Shown piece by piece: positions 27,494 through 36,501 of a DNA stretch of 64,000 bases. The stretch lies in assembly GCA_964474755.1 (NCBI GenBank), contig CAYYUG010000009.1, positions 1 to 64,000 on the forward strand, read 5' to 3'. Origin of the DNA: GCA-2717185 sp964474755 (GTDB lineage Bacteria; Pseudomonadota; Alphaproteobacteria; UBA8366; GCA-2717185). Numbering within the stretch: position 1 is the first letter of the stretch; every line of letters starts with the position of its first letter. Both the position numbers and the translations under genes were made by a program. The notes under the pieces were generated by a model that saw nothing but the letters and a program-made list of their open reading frames with translations, did not search any database and was not told the DNA's origin.

Positions 27494-27958
27494 CGAGCTA
27501 CCTTGAACATATTCACCGTCAGTTCATGACCGGAAGCCCTTCATAATCTCTGACATGATCACCTCGTCATCAGAGATCAGCGCGACCTAGCGGACAAAGC
27601 TCAAACACGAGATTCTCTGGCCGTTTATTACAGCCTCAAGCCTCCAGTTCAAAGCACCTAACACAATGCCTTAAGGGAGCATGGCAAAATCTAAATAGCA
27701 GGTCACGTGCGGGTCAAAAACTCGGTCGTAGGTGTGGATGATGGACGCCGGTGCGTCATACCGTCGGAACCGACGCAACGCCCAATCCTGCCGACGCTAC
27801 GTATCGTGCCGTTCGATTCCATAACAGTTAACAGTTTCTTGGAGATATCGATCTAATGGCAGCCCTGCCCCACTCATATGGGCTGTGAGTGAGAATAAGG
27901 GGACGGTATGAGCCTTGGGCACCTTACTCTCCTTTTATTTTCGATTTTTGGCACTTGG
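27494..27958. other. Non-coding spacer between convergent genes, with a hairpin
   Basis: About 465 bp between the M20 hydrolase (+) and the aconitase (-). A hairpin at 27546-27577 has 8-bp arms ATCTCTGA / TCAGAGAT extended by three more pairs across a 2-nt bulge; it could terminate the + strand transcript but has no T-run. On the - strand a 41-codon open stretch (27671-27799) looks protein-like but has no start and no family I can name. Nothing else is recognised. Confidence 0.4.
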
Positions 27959-30750
27959 TTATTCACCAGGTTCTCGATCCTGTTTTTCCTTATGTCCTGC
28001 TGCANNNNNNNNNNNNNNNNNNNNNNNNNNNNNNNNNNNNNNNNNNNNNNNNNNNNNNNNNNNNNNNNNNNNNNNNNNNNNNNNNNNNNNNNNNNNNNNN
28101 NNNNATGTCCTGCTGCAGCAAACTTATCAAGCACGTAGGGCATCACGCCGCCGGCCTCGAACCAAGCAATTTCGCGCGCCGTATCGAGGCGGCAAGTCAC
28201 CAGTATTTCGATGACCCGGCCGTCCAGCTTGATGAAGCGAACTGATACTTTGTCCTGCACGCTGACACCACCGGCGAGACCTTGCACATCGACCCTTTCG
28301 CTTCCCGTCAAACCAAGTGACTGGCCCGTCACACCCTCGGGCAATTGCAGAGGCAGCACGCCCATACCGACCAGATTACTGCGGTGAATTCGTTCGAAGC
28401 CCCCCGCAATGATGGCTCGGACGCCAAGTAAATGGGGGCCACGTGCCGCCCAATCCCTAGAGGAGCCAGTGCCATATTCATTTCCCGCGACGACTACTAA
28501 CGGCCGACCAATTTCAGCGTAGCGCAAGTGTGCGTCGAAGATGGTCATCTCCTCGCCGGACGGCTGATAGAGGGTCCATCCGCCGCGCCGACCTGGCGTC
28601 ATCTCGTTTTGGATATAAGGGTTGTTGAAACAACCGCGCATCATCACTTCGTGATTGGCTCGGCGCTGCAGGAACCCGCTAAATTCGGATTCATCGACGC
28701 CCCGCCCCGCGAGATAGTCACCAGCGACGCTAGCTGCCTGGATCCTAGCACCAGGAGAGATGTGATCGGTCGTCACATTATCGCCGAAGACCGCGAGGAT
28801 GGCAGCGCCCTCGATATCTTTCATCGGCTTCTGCCGGACTGCCGTCTGTAGAAAGGGTGGCTTTACGATATAGGTGTTGCCCTCCTCCCATTCGTAGGCT
28901 TCACCGTCGCCGACATCGATCGCAGCCCACAGGCTGTCGGGCGTGTTCTCTAGGCTGCTTTTGGAATATAAATCCGCGGTGACATACACGCGTTCCATCT
29001 CAGCAATCTCGCGCGCGCTAGGCCAGATGTCCTTGAGATAGACCGGCGCCCCGAACGCATCCTCACCGAGAGGCGCGGCCGTGATGTCCTCACGCAAGTT
29101 GCCGAATAACGCGTAAGCGACGACAAGCGGAGGCGAGCCAAGATAATTCAGCTTCACTTGTGAGTGCACCCGGCCCTCGAAGTTCCGGTTGCCAGACAAC
29201 ACAGCACCCACGGTCTTATCGTTCTCTAAGATATCCGCAGCGATTTCATCCGGCAGTGCGCCCGAGCCGCCGCAACAAGTCATGCAGCCATAGCCGGTAA
29301 CATGGAAGCCAAGTGCTTCCAAGGGCGTCATCAAGCCCGACCGTTCAAGATATGCGCCAACCGCACGCGAACCGGGCGATAGTGAAGTCTTGACCCAAGG
29401 CTTCGACCGCAGTCCTTTTGCCACCGCTTTCTTTGCCAGCAGACCTGCTGCCAACATAACACTAGGGTTCGAGGTGTTGGTGCAGGAGGTAATCGCCGCG
29501 ATGACCACATCGCCATCGCACACAGGCCCGTCGCCTGTTGTTTCGCCTTCCTCTTCTATTGCCTCACGGGCGGACAGGTGGGCCTGGCTTAAGGGCACCT
29601 GGCTCTGGGGCAATTTTGGTCCCGCAAGGCTAGACTCGACCGCACCGATATCGAAGTCGATAGTATCGGAATAGATTCGGTGAACTGCATCGTCACGCCA
29701 CAGCCCCTGAGCCTTGCAGTAGGATTCAACCAGGGGCGCCTGCTTGTCGCGTCCAGTGAGGCGGAGGTACTCGATCGTCTCCGCATCCGTTGGAAAAAAT
29801 CCAACGGATGCGCCGTATTCTGGCGCCATGTTAGACAGTGTAGCGCGCTCCGGCAGGCTGAGATAATTCAAACCCGGGCCGAAGAACTCGACGAACTTCT
29901 GCACTACACCGTGCTCGCGGAGCCGGCGGGTGAGAGCTAGAACCAGATCTGTTGTCGTTGTACCCTCGCGCAAACGTCCCGTCAGCCGCACACCAACTAC
30001 ATCCGGGATCAGCATACTAACTGGCTCACCCAAGGTCGCGGAGAGTGCCTCGATTGCCCCTACACCCCAACCTAGAACCGACAGTGCGTTGATCATCGGC
30101 GTATGGCTATCGCAAGCGAGTAGACTATCCGGAAAAGCGACGCGCCCATGTTCCGGATGCTCCTCCGACCAGATGGTCCTGCTGAGTCTTTCTAGATTGA
30201 TTTGATGGCAGATCCCCAGTCCCGGCGGCAGAACCCTGATGTTGCGGAACGCCTTTCCAGCCCATTTCGCGACGCGGTAGCGGTCGCTATTGCGGGCAAA
30301 CTCAGATTTTATATTCAACTGGAGGGCGTCGGAACATCCTGCAACGTCGACAATTACCGAATGGTCCATGATAAAGTCGACAGGTCGCACCGGATTTACT
30401 GACTCCGGATCTCCGCCGCTGTCCCGCACATGTTCACGCATGGCCGCCAGATCGGTAAGCATTGGTATACCGGACACGTCATGCATCATGATCCGGGTTG
30501 GGAAAAACCCTATTTCCACCGGGTTCGACCCTTTCGACGCCCATGTAGCAAACGCCTCTATCGTATGGCGCCCAATCGTCTCACCGTCCTCATGCCGCAA
30601 CGCATTCTCCAGCAATACTTGCAAGCAGTAGGGTAACCGGTCGATCCCTGACAGGCCCGCTGCTTCCGCCCGTTTTAGACTGAAAATCGTGTAGCGCTGA
30701 TCGCCGACGGTCAGCGTGTCCAAGGCATCGAAACTATTAGTTTTTGTCAT
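27959..30750 (-). CDS. acnA: Aconitate hydratase, AcnA-type, interrupted by an assembly gap near its 3' end
   Basis: Converts citrate to isocitrate through cis-aconitate using a [4Fe-4S] cluster. Residues 1-882 are readable (30750 down to 28105). Cluster cysteines are in SCTNTSNP and at Cys489 and Cys492 in GYGCMTCCGGSG; substrate-binding GNRNFEGRVH and the swivel-domain motif GTGSSRDWAARGP are present. The N-run 28005-28104 follows. Both sides of the gap carry the same 13 bases, and joining them there gives 10 more codons and a stop at 27959, for 892 residues (E. coli AcnA has 891). The usual IGNSGPL is here CGGSGAL, so a paralogue with a shifted substrate such as methylisocitrate is possible. 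Ribosome site aaggaatt. Confidence 0.85.
28005..28104. other. Assembly gap (100 N) inside acnA
   Basis: Exactly 100 N, the usual placeholder for a gap of unknown size. The 13 bases before it (27992-28004) and the 13 after it (28105-28117) are identical, atgtcctgctgca. Merging the two copies restores a full-length aconitase frame, so no real sequence may be missing. Confidence 0.95.
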
Positions 30751-30894
30751 GTAATTCCTTCGCTTCTAGCCCTACCCTTGCTTGTTAGTCTAGGCTCTCA
30801 CGCCACGATGGGAAACGTCGCCAGTTGGACAGGGCAGTCTTCGAAAGCCTAGACTTCGCTCCGGCCATGTGGGACGCGGAATCGGGAGCAAACG

Positions 30895-32613
30895 ATGCAT
30901 GATGTAGTGATCCGTGGCGGAATGATCATTGACGGTGATGGGGGGACCCCCTATCGCGGCGACCTAGCAATAGACGGCGACCGTATCAGCACCGTCGGCA
31001 GCAAAGCTGGATCGGCACGGCGCGAGATCGATGCGGACGGGCTACTGGTCACGCCAGGTTGGGTCGATGTGCACACCCACTATGACGGTCAGGCGACCTG
31101 GGACCCGATATTGGCGCCCTCCTCCTGGCATGGCGTTACAACAACCTTGTGTGGCAATTGTGGAGTTGGATTCGCCCCGGTTCGCAAGGAGAACCATCAG
31201 GAACTCATCGATTTGATGGAAGGGGTCGAAGAGATCCCCGGCACTGCGCTTGCCGAAGGGCTAGCCTACGATTGGGAGAGCTTTCCAGAATTTCTCGACG
31301 CGCTAGATCGGCAGCCGCGCACCATCAATGTCGGCGCGCAGATTGGCCATCTGCCTCTCCGCGTTTACGTGATGGGCGAGCGCGCAATCAATTTAGAACC
31401 TGCAACCGCTGAGGATATCAACGAGATGAAGGTGCTGACCGAAGAAGCGCTCGCTGCCGGCGCTTTCGGGTTCACCACTTCGCTGACCAATTCGCACAAG
31501 AAACTGGATGGCGGCTTCGTGCCAAGCCGGTATTCCGAAGTCGACGAGATGATGGGCATTGGCGCCGCACTCTCTAACTTCAATCACGGCGCTTTCGGCA
31601 TCAACACCGAATTCGAGAATGAGCAAGAGGAGTTGATCTGGCTTACCGAGTTGGCACGGCAGACAGGGCAACCAGTCTGGTTCCTTATCACCCAGAACAC
31701 TAGCGACCCTAATCGCTGGCAACGTTTGCTGAAGGCCATCCACGACGCGCAAGCCTCCGGTGCGCCATTGTCCGGGCAAGTCGCCTGCCGCCCCGTTGGC
31801 GTGTTACTCGGCGTCGGGGCCACCTTGACGCCGTTTTCCGCCCGGGAGGCCTTCCAAGAGCTCCGACCGCTCTCCAGCGAGGAGCGTCTCACCCGAATGC
31901 GCAATCGGGAAATGCGCGATCGTATCTTGAAATCGCCCAATTCTGACAAGGCTATGGACCTTCTCTCACCCTCGCGCGTGCGCGCCATCACCCGGTGGGA
32001 CCGTATGTACACATTCGGGCCCGAGGTCGACTACGAGCCTTCTGAAGATCGCTGCGTCGCAAATATCGCTGAACGCAGCAATCGTACCGCGGAAGAGGTT
32101 GCCTACGACTATTTGACCGAAGGGCTGGATCATTTCCTTTATTGCCCGGTGTCGAACTATGTCAACGGCGACCTGGAAACGACCCGCGAGATGTTCCTAG
32201 ACTCCGGCACACTGTGCGGGTTGAGCGATGGCGGTGCCCATGTCGGTTCGGTCGTCGACGCCAGCATGCCTACTTATCTTTTGACCCACTGGGCACGCGA
32301 CCGTAGCCGAGGCCCGAAGCTGCCGATCGAAACGGTGGTGAAGGCGCAGACTGCCGAGACGGCCAGCTTCTTCGGCATGACCGACCGTGGTCGCCTGACG
32401 CCGGGCATGCGCGCCGATGTCAATCTGATCGACCATGACAACCTGCGCATTCACGCACCACATCTAGAGCACGACCTGCCGGCCGGCGGCAAACGTCTGT
32501 TACAAGGCGCCGACGGCTATGTCGCCACGATGGTCGCCGGCGAGACCGTGTTTGAGAACGGCGAACACACCGGCTTACTGCCGGGCAAGCTGGTTCGAGC
32601 GGGACGAAGTTAG
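30895..32613 (+). CDS. N-acyl-D-amino-acid deacylase / D-aminoacylase-type amidohydrolase
   Basis: A 572-residue metal-dependent hydrolase of the amidohydrolase superfamily. It has an N-terminal beta sandwich (VVIRGGMIIDGDGGTPY), metal-binding His60 and His62 in VDVHTHYDGQ, and CGNCGVGFAP (Cys86, Cys89), as in D-aminoacylases. Later come GFTTSLTNSH, LSDGGAHVG with the catalytic Asp, and a C-terminal return to the sandwich (ADVNLIDHDNLRIH). Known relatives release free D-amino acids from N-acyl-D-amino acids; other members open cyclic amides, so the substrate is unproven. The start has GGGAGC six bases upstream. It is divergent from acnA across 144 bp, which must hold both promoters. Confidence 0.82.
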   Translation: MHDVVIRGGMIIDGDGGTPYRGDLAIDGDRISTVGSKAGSARREIDADGLLVTPGWVDVHTHYDGQATWDPILAPSSWHGVTTTLCGNCGVGFAPVRKENHQELIDLMEGVEEIPGTALAEGLAYDWESFPEFLDALDRQPRTINVGAQIGHLPLRVYVMGERAINLEPATAEDINEMKVLTEEALAAGAFGFTTSLTNSHKKLDGGFVPSRYSEVDEMMGIGAALSNFNHGAFGINTEFENEQEELIWLTELARQTGQPVWFLITQNTSDPNRWQRLLKAIHDAQASGAPLSGQVACRPVGVLLGVGATLTPFSAREAFQELRPLSSEERLTRMRNREMRDRILKSPNSDKAMDLLSPSRVRAITRWDRMYTFGPEVDYEPSEDRCVANIAERSNRTAEEVAYDYLTEGLDHFLYCPVSNYVNGDLETTREMFLDSGTLCGLSDGGAHVGSVVDASMPTYLLTHWARDRSRGPKLPIETVVKAQTAETASFFGMTDRGRLTPGMRADVNLIDHDNLRIHAPHLEHDLPAGGKRLLQGADGYVATMVAGETVFENGEHTGLLPGKLVRAGRS

Positions 32614-32707
32614 ACCGCAGCGAATTCCATCTCCACATATAGTCATTGTGGCTCTTAGGTCTAGACCCGGAGTCTGATTTCAACACCATGATACGCGATA
32701 AACTTGG

Positions 32708-32730
32708 ATTGGTGGGTCAAGCCCGCCAAT
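32708..32730. terminator. Bidirectional terminator-like hairpin between convergent genes
   Basis: A 9-bp stem (ATTGGTGGG / CCCGCCAAT, one G-U pair) with a 5-nt loop lies between the ends of the amidohydrolase (+) and the CoA-transferase B gene (-). Neither side has a strong T-run, so strength is uncertain, but the location fits a shared transcription end. Confidence 0.5.
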
Positions 32731-32752
32731 GATAAGAAATTTGCCGTGCCGT

Positions 32753-33424
32753 CTAAATGTCTGGTGCTGTCAGCACACCACAGTCATCAGCAAAACCTAG
32801 AGGTGCACCAGTCTTCGCCTGTAATTCGTCACGCGTCAGACCATCGAGTACCTCGCGCACCAGGAAGCCATCCAGCGTGATCTCGACCACAGCCAGATCA
32901 GTGTAGATCCGGTCGACCACACCCATTCCAGTCAGCGGGTAGCTACAGCGTTGCACGAGACGAGCCTCGCCGTCCTTGGTGGTGTGTGCCATCGTGACCC
33001 AAACCGACTTTGCGCCGACCGCCAGGTCCATCGCGCCGCCGACCAGCGCGCCCTGGTTTGGGATCATCGCATCCCAATTAGCAAGATCACCGTTTGCGGC
33101 GACCTGAAAGCCACCCAGCATGGTGACATCGATATGGCCCCCGCGGATCATTGCGAAGGCCATGGCAGAGTCCGACAGGGTTGCGCCGGGCTTCAGGGTT
33201 ACCTTTTGGCTGCCGGCATCGACCAAATCCGAGTTGGCTTCGTTCTCGCTCGCGACTGGGCCGACGCCTACGATGCCGTTTTCCGTCTGAAACATAAACT
33301 CGCGGTCTTCAGGCGCGTAGTTGGCGGCCAACACAGGCGTGCCCAGGCCTAGATTAACGTAGCCGCCACCGGGCAAATCCTGCGCTGCACGCCAGGCTAT
33401 CTGATTTCTATTAAGGCGATCCAC
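32753..33424 (-). CDS. 3-oxoacid CoA-transferase, subunit B
   Basis: A 223-residue beta subunit of a family I CoA-transferase, which moves CoA between acyl donors such as succinyl-CoA and a 3-oxoacid. The catalytic glutamate is Glu48 in QTENGIVGVG. Other conserved stretches are VNLGLGTPVLAANY near 23, GGHIDVTMLGGFQV, and GGAMDLAVGAKSVWV. The start is GTG at 33424 with a purine-rich site (gaagggg) upstream. It follows subunit A by 15 bp, so the two are one operon. Acetoacetate, 3-oxoadipate and similar acids are all possible substrates; nothing nearby decides. Confidence 0.88.
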   Translation of the reverse strand: MDRLNRNQIAWRAAQDLPGGGYVNLGLGTPVLAANYAPEDREFMFQTENGIVGVGPVASENEANSDLVDAGSQKVTLKPGATLSDSAMAFAMIRGGHIDVTMLGGFQVAANGDLANWDAMIPNQGALVGGAMDLAVGAKSVWVTMAHTTKDGEARLVQRCSYPLTGMGVVDRIYTDLAVVEITLDGFLVREVLDGLTRDELQAKTGAPLGFADDCGVLTAPDI

Positions 33425-33439
33425 CCTTGCCCCTTCCCT

Positions 33440-34114
33440 CTAGCGTTCGTCTGGCACCGCGATGACGCGCTGCGTGAAGATTCCCGGAATGTCTACTTCG
33501 CGAGGGTCTAGCGGTTCCCCACGGACTTCATCCACTTCGACTACGGCAACTTTCGCCGCCATCGCCATCGTCGGCCCAAAATTCGACTGCGTACCGACAA
33601 AGCCGACATTACCCCACCGATCGGCCACCGTCGCCCGCATGATCGCGAAGTCGGCCACCAGCGCCGATTCCAGGACACACGGGCGGCTGTCGAACTCTCG
33701 GATTTCCTTACCTTGCGTCAGTTTGGTCCCAACGCCTGTTGGCGTGAAGAACGCTGGTATACCAGCACCACCTGCTCGAATTCTTTCGGCGAGGGTTCCC
33801 TGTGGCACGATTTCAGCGTCAAGAAACCCTTCTTCCACCTGATATTCATAGACTGCCGTCCCGGTGCCGCGACTGCGCGCAGCCGAGCTTACCGTCTTGA
33901 TCACCCGCCGATCGATGAATAAGGATGGCGCATATGTTTCGATGAAGCGCAAGCTGTTCAATATAAGGGTAAGGTCGCGGGCCGGTGTCGCTTCCAGCGC
34001 CTGGATTAGTACTACCGGCAGGCCAGCGCCGCCAAACCCGCTTACCATTACGGTCGCCCCATCGCTGATCCCCGCCAAGGCTTCTTCGACCTTTTTTATT
34101 CGCTTATCGATCAT
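33440..34114 (-). CDS. 3-oxoacid CoA-transferase, subunit A
   Basis: A 224-residue alpha subunit of the same enzyme. The CoA-binding motif VSGFGGAGLPVVLIQAL (about 23-39) and GTLAERIRAGGAGIPAFFTPTGVGT (its core GGAGIPAFFTPTG) are conserved, as are NVGFVGTQSNFGP and DIPGIFTQRV. I chose the ATG at 34114 (MIDKRIKKVEEAL), with gagggtgg upstream; the frame continues to 34204 but adds a hydrophobic stretch unlike the family. The middle (about 55-85) differs from the PcaI and AtoD sequences I recall, so the donor or acceptor may differ. Confidence 0.86.
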   Translation of the reverse strand: MIDKRIKKVEEALAGISDGATVMVSGFGGAGLPVVLIQALEATPARDLTLILNSLRFIETYAPSLFIDRRVIKTVSSAARSRGTGTAVYEYQVEEGFLDAEIVPQGTLAERIRAGGAGIPAFFTPTGVGTKLTQGKEIREFDSRPCVLESALVADFAIMRATVADRWGNVGFVGTQSNFGPTMAMAAKVAVVEVDEVRGEPLDPREVDIPGIFTQRVIAVPDER

Positions 34115-34617
34115 TCGCTCGCCACCCTCGCAAGAAAGTTGGCGCATGGTAATCGACGGCACCGGCAGGGCAAACAGGCACCGCGTTACAAAAAAGTAGC
34201 CCATCCTGCAGGAAGGAGAACGCGTGGCCCAATAGACCGCGACATCGCAAAACTTAGATGAATGTTACTTTTTAAATACGCAGCGCAGAGAACTCCGTAC
34301 CGAAGCGACCTATTACCGCCGGCTGTGCCTCACCATGCGCCTTATCTCCGTAGAAATGACAAAGCATCGGACCCAAATAGGACGATGGAGTGAATCAGGC
34401 TGTACGACCAGCCTGGCATATTCACGGTCGCGCCGTCTTTTACCGCTAAATGCTTTGTACACCGGATGGTACATTTCAAACGTGTCTACCCGCATGCCGA
34501 TATCCGCATGACGGCAAGCATATTCCTATTCGACTGCACCTATTGGATCACCTGCACCGAAACCAGCTTCAAGCGGTCCGCAATTGCTTGAAATCGGGAT
34601 AAGAACTCCCAGCGCGT
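34115..34617. other. Spacer upstream of the CoA-transferase genes
   Basis: About 500 bp between the CoA-transferase operon and the end of the ABC exporter pair, all on the - strand. It should hold the CoA-transferase promoter. A 60-codon frame at 34313-34495 (-) has an unrecognised sequence and no clear ribosome site. No repeats or RNA genes seen. Confidence 0.4.
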
Positions 34618-36501
34618 CTAAGTATTCGTTGGCCCAGCCAAGGCATCCTGTAGCAGGTCATCCGGTATATCGTCGAAGGAGGCGTAGTTCAACGCATAAA
34701 GCCGTGCGTAGAGCCCTTTGCGCACAATAAGTTCTTCGTGAGTACCCGTCTCGACGATTTGCCCCTGCTGCAGCACGATAATCCGGTCAGCGCCCCGAAT
34801 CGTCGCCAACCGGTGCGCGATAACAATCCCGGTCCGCCCCTTCAGCAATCGCTTCAAGGCCGTTTGAATTTGCCTTTCGGTGTAGCTATCGATATTCGCT
34901 GTCGCCTCGTCGAGCACCAGTATTCTGGCGTTGGCGACCAGAGCTCGGGCAAAACTCAGCAGTTGCCGTTGTCCCAGCGACAGGTTGCGGCCCTGCTGTT
35001 CGAGAACCGTATCATAGCCGTCCGGTAGTCGCGCGATGAAATCGTGTGCCCCAACGATCTTGGCCGCGTGCTCGACGTCTTCCAGGGTCGAGCCAGCAGT
35101 GCGGTAAACGATGTTCTCGAAAATGGTACCGGTGAACAAAAACGGATCTTGCAGCACCATGGCGATGTGCCGCCCGAGCGAGGCCTTCGCGTAGTCCCTA
35201 ACGTCGCGACCGTCAATCGTGACTGCGCCATCCCAAACATCGTAGAACCGATGAAGCAAGGCGGTAATACTCGTCTTACCCGAGCCGGTAGGGCCTACCA
35301 GTGCAATCGTCTCACCACTTCCCACCCCGAAATTCACTCCTTTCAGGATCGGATGGTTCTTCGTGTAGCCGAAGGTCACGTCTCGGAAGGCAATGTCGCC
35401 GGCGACCGTCGGCGGATCGAACGCATCCGGCTTGTCGGTAATAGCGAGCGGTACTTCTAAAACTTCAAAAATGCGTTGTCCCGACGCCATGGCCCGCTGC
35501 ATTACACTGTACTGGATGGTCAACGAGCGGATCGGATCGAAGAAACGTTGCACGTAGAACAGAAAGGCTACCATCACGCCGATATCGAGCGCGTTATCGA
35601 GCACTAGATTTCCGCCTACCACGACGACCACAGCCATCGCCCCACCAGTCAGCGTGTCCACGACCGGCACCATAGCCTGGGCGAACTTGGCGGAACGAAG
35701 GTGGGCACGAAGGTTCTCCCGCGCCTTATCGTCATACAGTGTAAAATTGACATCTTCGCGGCCCATGCCCTGCACAGTGCGTACCGCGTGGATACCCTCG
35801 GCCAGCGCGCCATTGGTGATAGAATTGGTCTCCCGCGCCCGGCGGAAGGCGACGCGCGCGCGCGGCAGCCAGATCAACCGAACGATCAGCAACGTCGGCA
35901 CAACAGAAAGGGTCAGCAGCCCGAGCTTGAAATCAAGCGCCAGCATAATGACAACGATGCCAAACAAAAGAACAAGATCGCCTATGGCCGTGATCGAGTT
36001 TTCCAAGAACTCCTGCAACGCGTTCACATCACCTTGCAAGCGCGACATCAATCGACCGATCTCAGTCTTATCCATGAAGGACAACGCTACATGCTGCAGA
36101 TGCGCAAACATTGCGCGCCGCAAATCAAAAATAACGCGCTCACCTGTCAGACCGACGATACGATCCTGCAAATAATTGGCCGCATAATTCACAGTGATCA
36201 CTGCCGCAAATATGACAATCGCCAGCGTCAGTAGGGAGGGACCCGCATTCTCCGATACAAGGGCGCCGTCTATCGTGTAACGGATGATAAGCGGGATGGA
36301 GAGCTGTGCCCCGGTGAAGGCGAGAACCGCACCAAGCGCAAAAAAGATGCGTCGTCGATACGGATAGACATATGACATAAACCGACGGATGACTCGACCG
36401 TCGAAAGCCGCGCCGAACATCTCCTCGTCGGTGCTGATCTGCGAGCCTACGACAGCGCGGGGCGGACGTTCCCCACTCGTCGTGCCCGACTGTGACGTCA
36501 T
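34618..36501 (-). CDS. ABC exporter half-transporter with canonical ATPase site residues
   Basis: A 627-residue fused permease-ATPase of the MsbA/ABCB type. Six transmembrane helices span about 50-330 and the ATPase domain about 365-600. Walker A is GPTGSGKT (403-410), the signature is the variant LSLGQ (507-511), Walker B with catalytic Glu532 is LVLDEATANID, and the H-loop His563 is in IAHRL. It overlaps its partner (36498-38402) by 4 bp. Together they match heterodimeric exporters (TM287/288, BmrCD), where this subunit carries the intact glutamate. Such pumps export drugs or lipids; the substrate is unknown. Confidence 0.9.
   Translation of the reverse strand: MTSQSGTTSGERPPRAVVGSQISTDEEMFGAAFDGRVIRRFMSYVYPYRRRIFFALGAVLAFTGAQLSIPLIIRYTIDGALVSENAGPSLLTLAIVIFAAVITVNYAANYLQDRIVGLTGERVIFDLRRAMFAHLQHVALSFMDKTEIGRLMSRLQGDVNALQEFLENSITAIGDLVLLFGIVVIMLALDFKLGLLTLSVVPTLLIVRLIWLPRARVAFRRARETNSITNGALAEGIHAVRTVQGMGREDVNFTLYDDKARENLRAHLRSAKFAQAMVPVVDTLTGGAMAVVVVVGGNLVLDNALDIGVMVAFLFYVQRFFDPIRSLTIQYSVMQRAMASGQRIFEVLEVPLAITDKPDAFDPPTVAGDIAFRDVTFGYTKNHPILKGVNFGVGSGETIALVGPTGSGKTSITALLHRFYDVWDGAVTIDGRDVRDYAKASLGRHIAMVLQDPFLFTGTIFENIVYRTAGSTLEDVEHAAKIVGAHDFIARLPDGYDTVLEQQGRNLSLGQRQLLSFARALVANARILVLDEATANIDSYTERQIQTALKRLLKGRTGIVIAHRLATIRGADRIIVLQQGQIVETGTHEELIVRKGLYARLYALNYASFDDIPDDLLQDALAGPTNT

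Noticed and set aside
27671..27799. Protein-like 41-codon open stretch on the minus strand downstream of the M20 hydrolase gene
   Set aside because: No start codon, flanked by stops, and no family I can name; probably chance or a remnant too short to assign.
27874..28004. Extra 40-residue C-terminal tail of the aconitase, as read through the N-run
   Set aside because: It exists only because 100 N is not a multiple of three; joining the duplicated 13-mer puts the stop at 27959.
34313..34495. 60-codon frame on the minus strand between CoA-transferase and ABC genes
   Set aside because: No convincing ribosome site, unusual composition and no recognisable motif.
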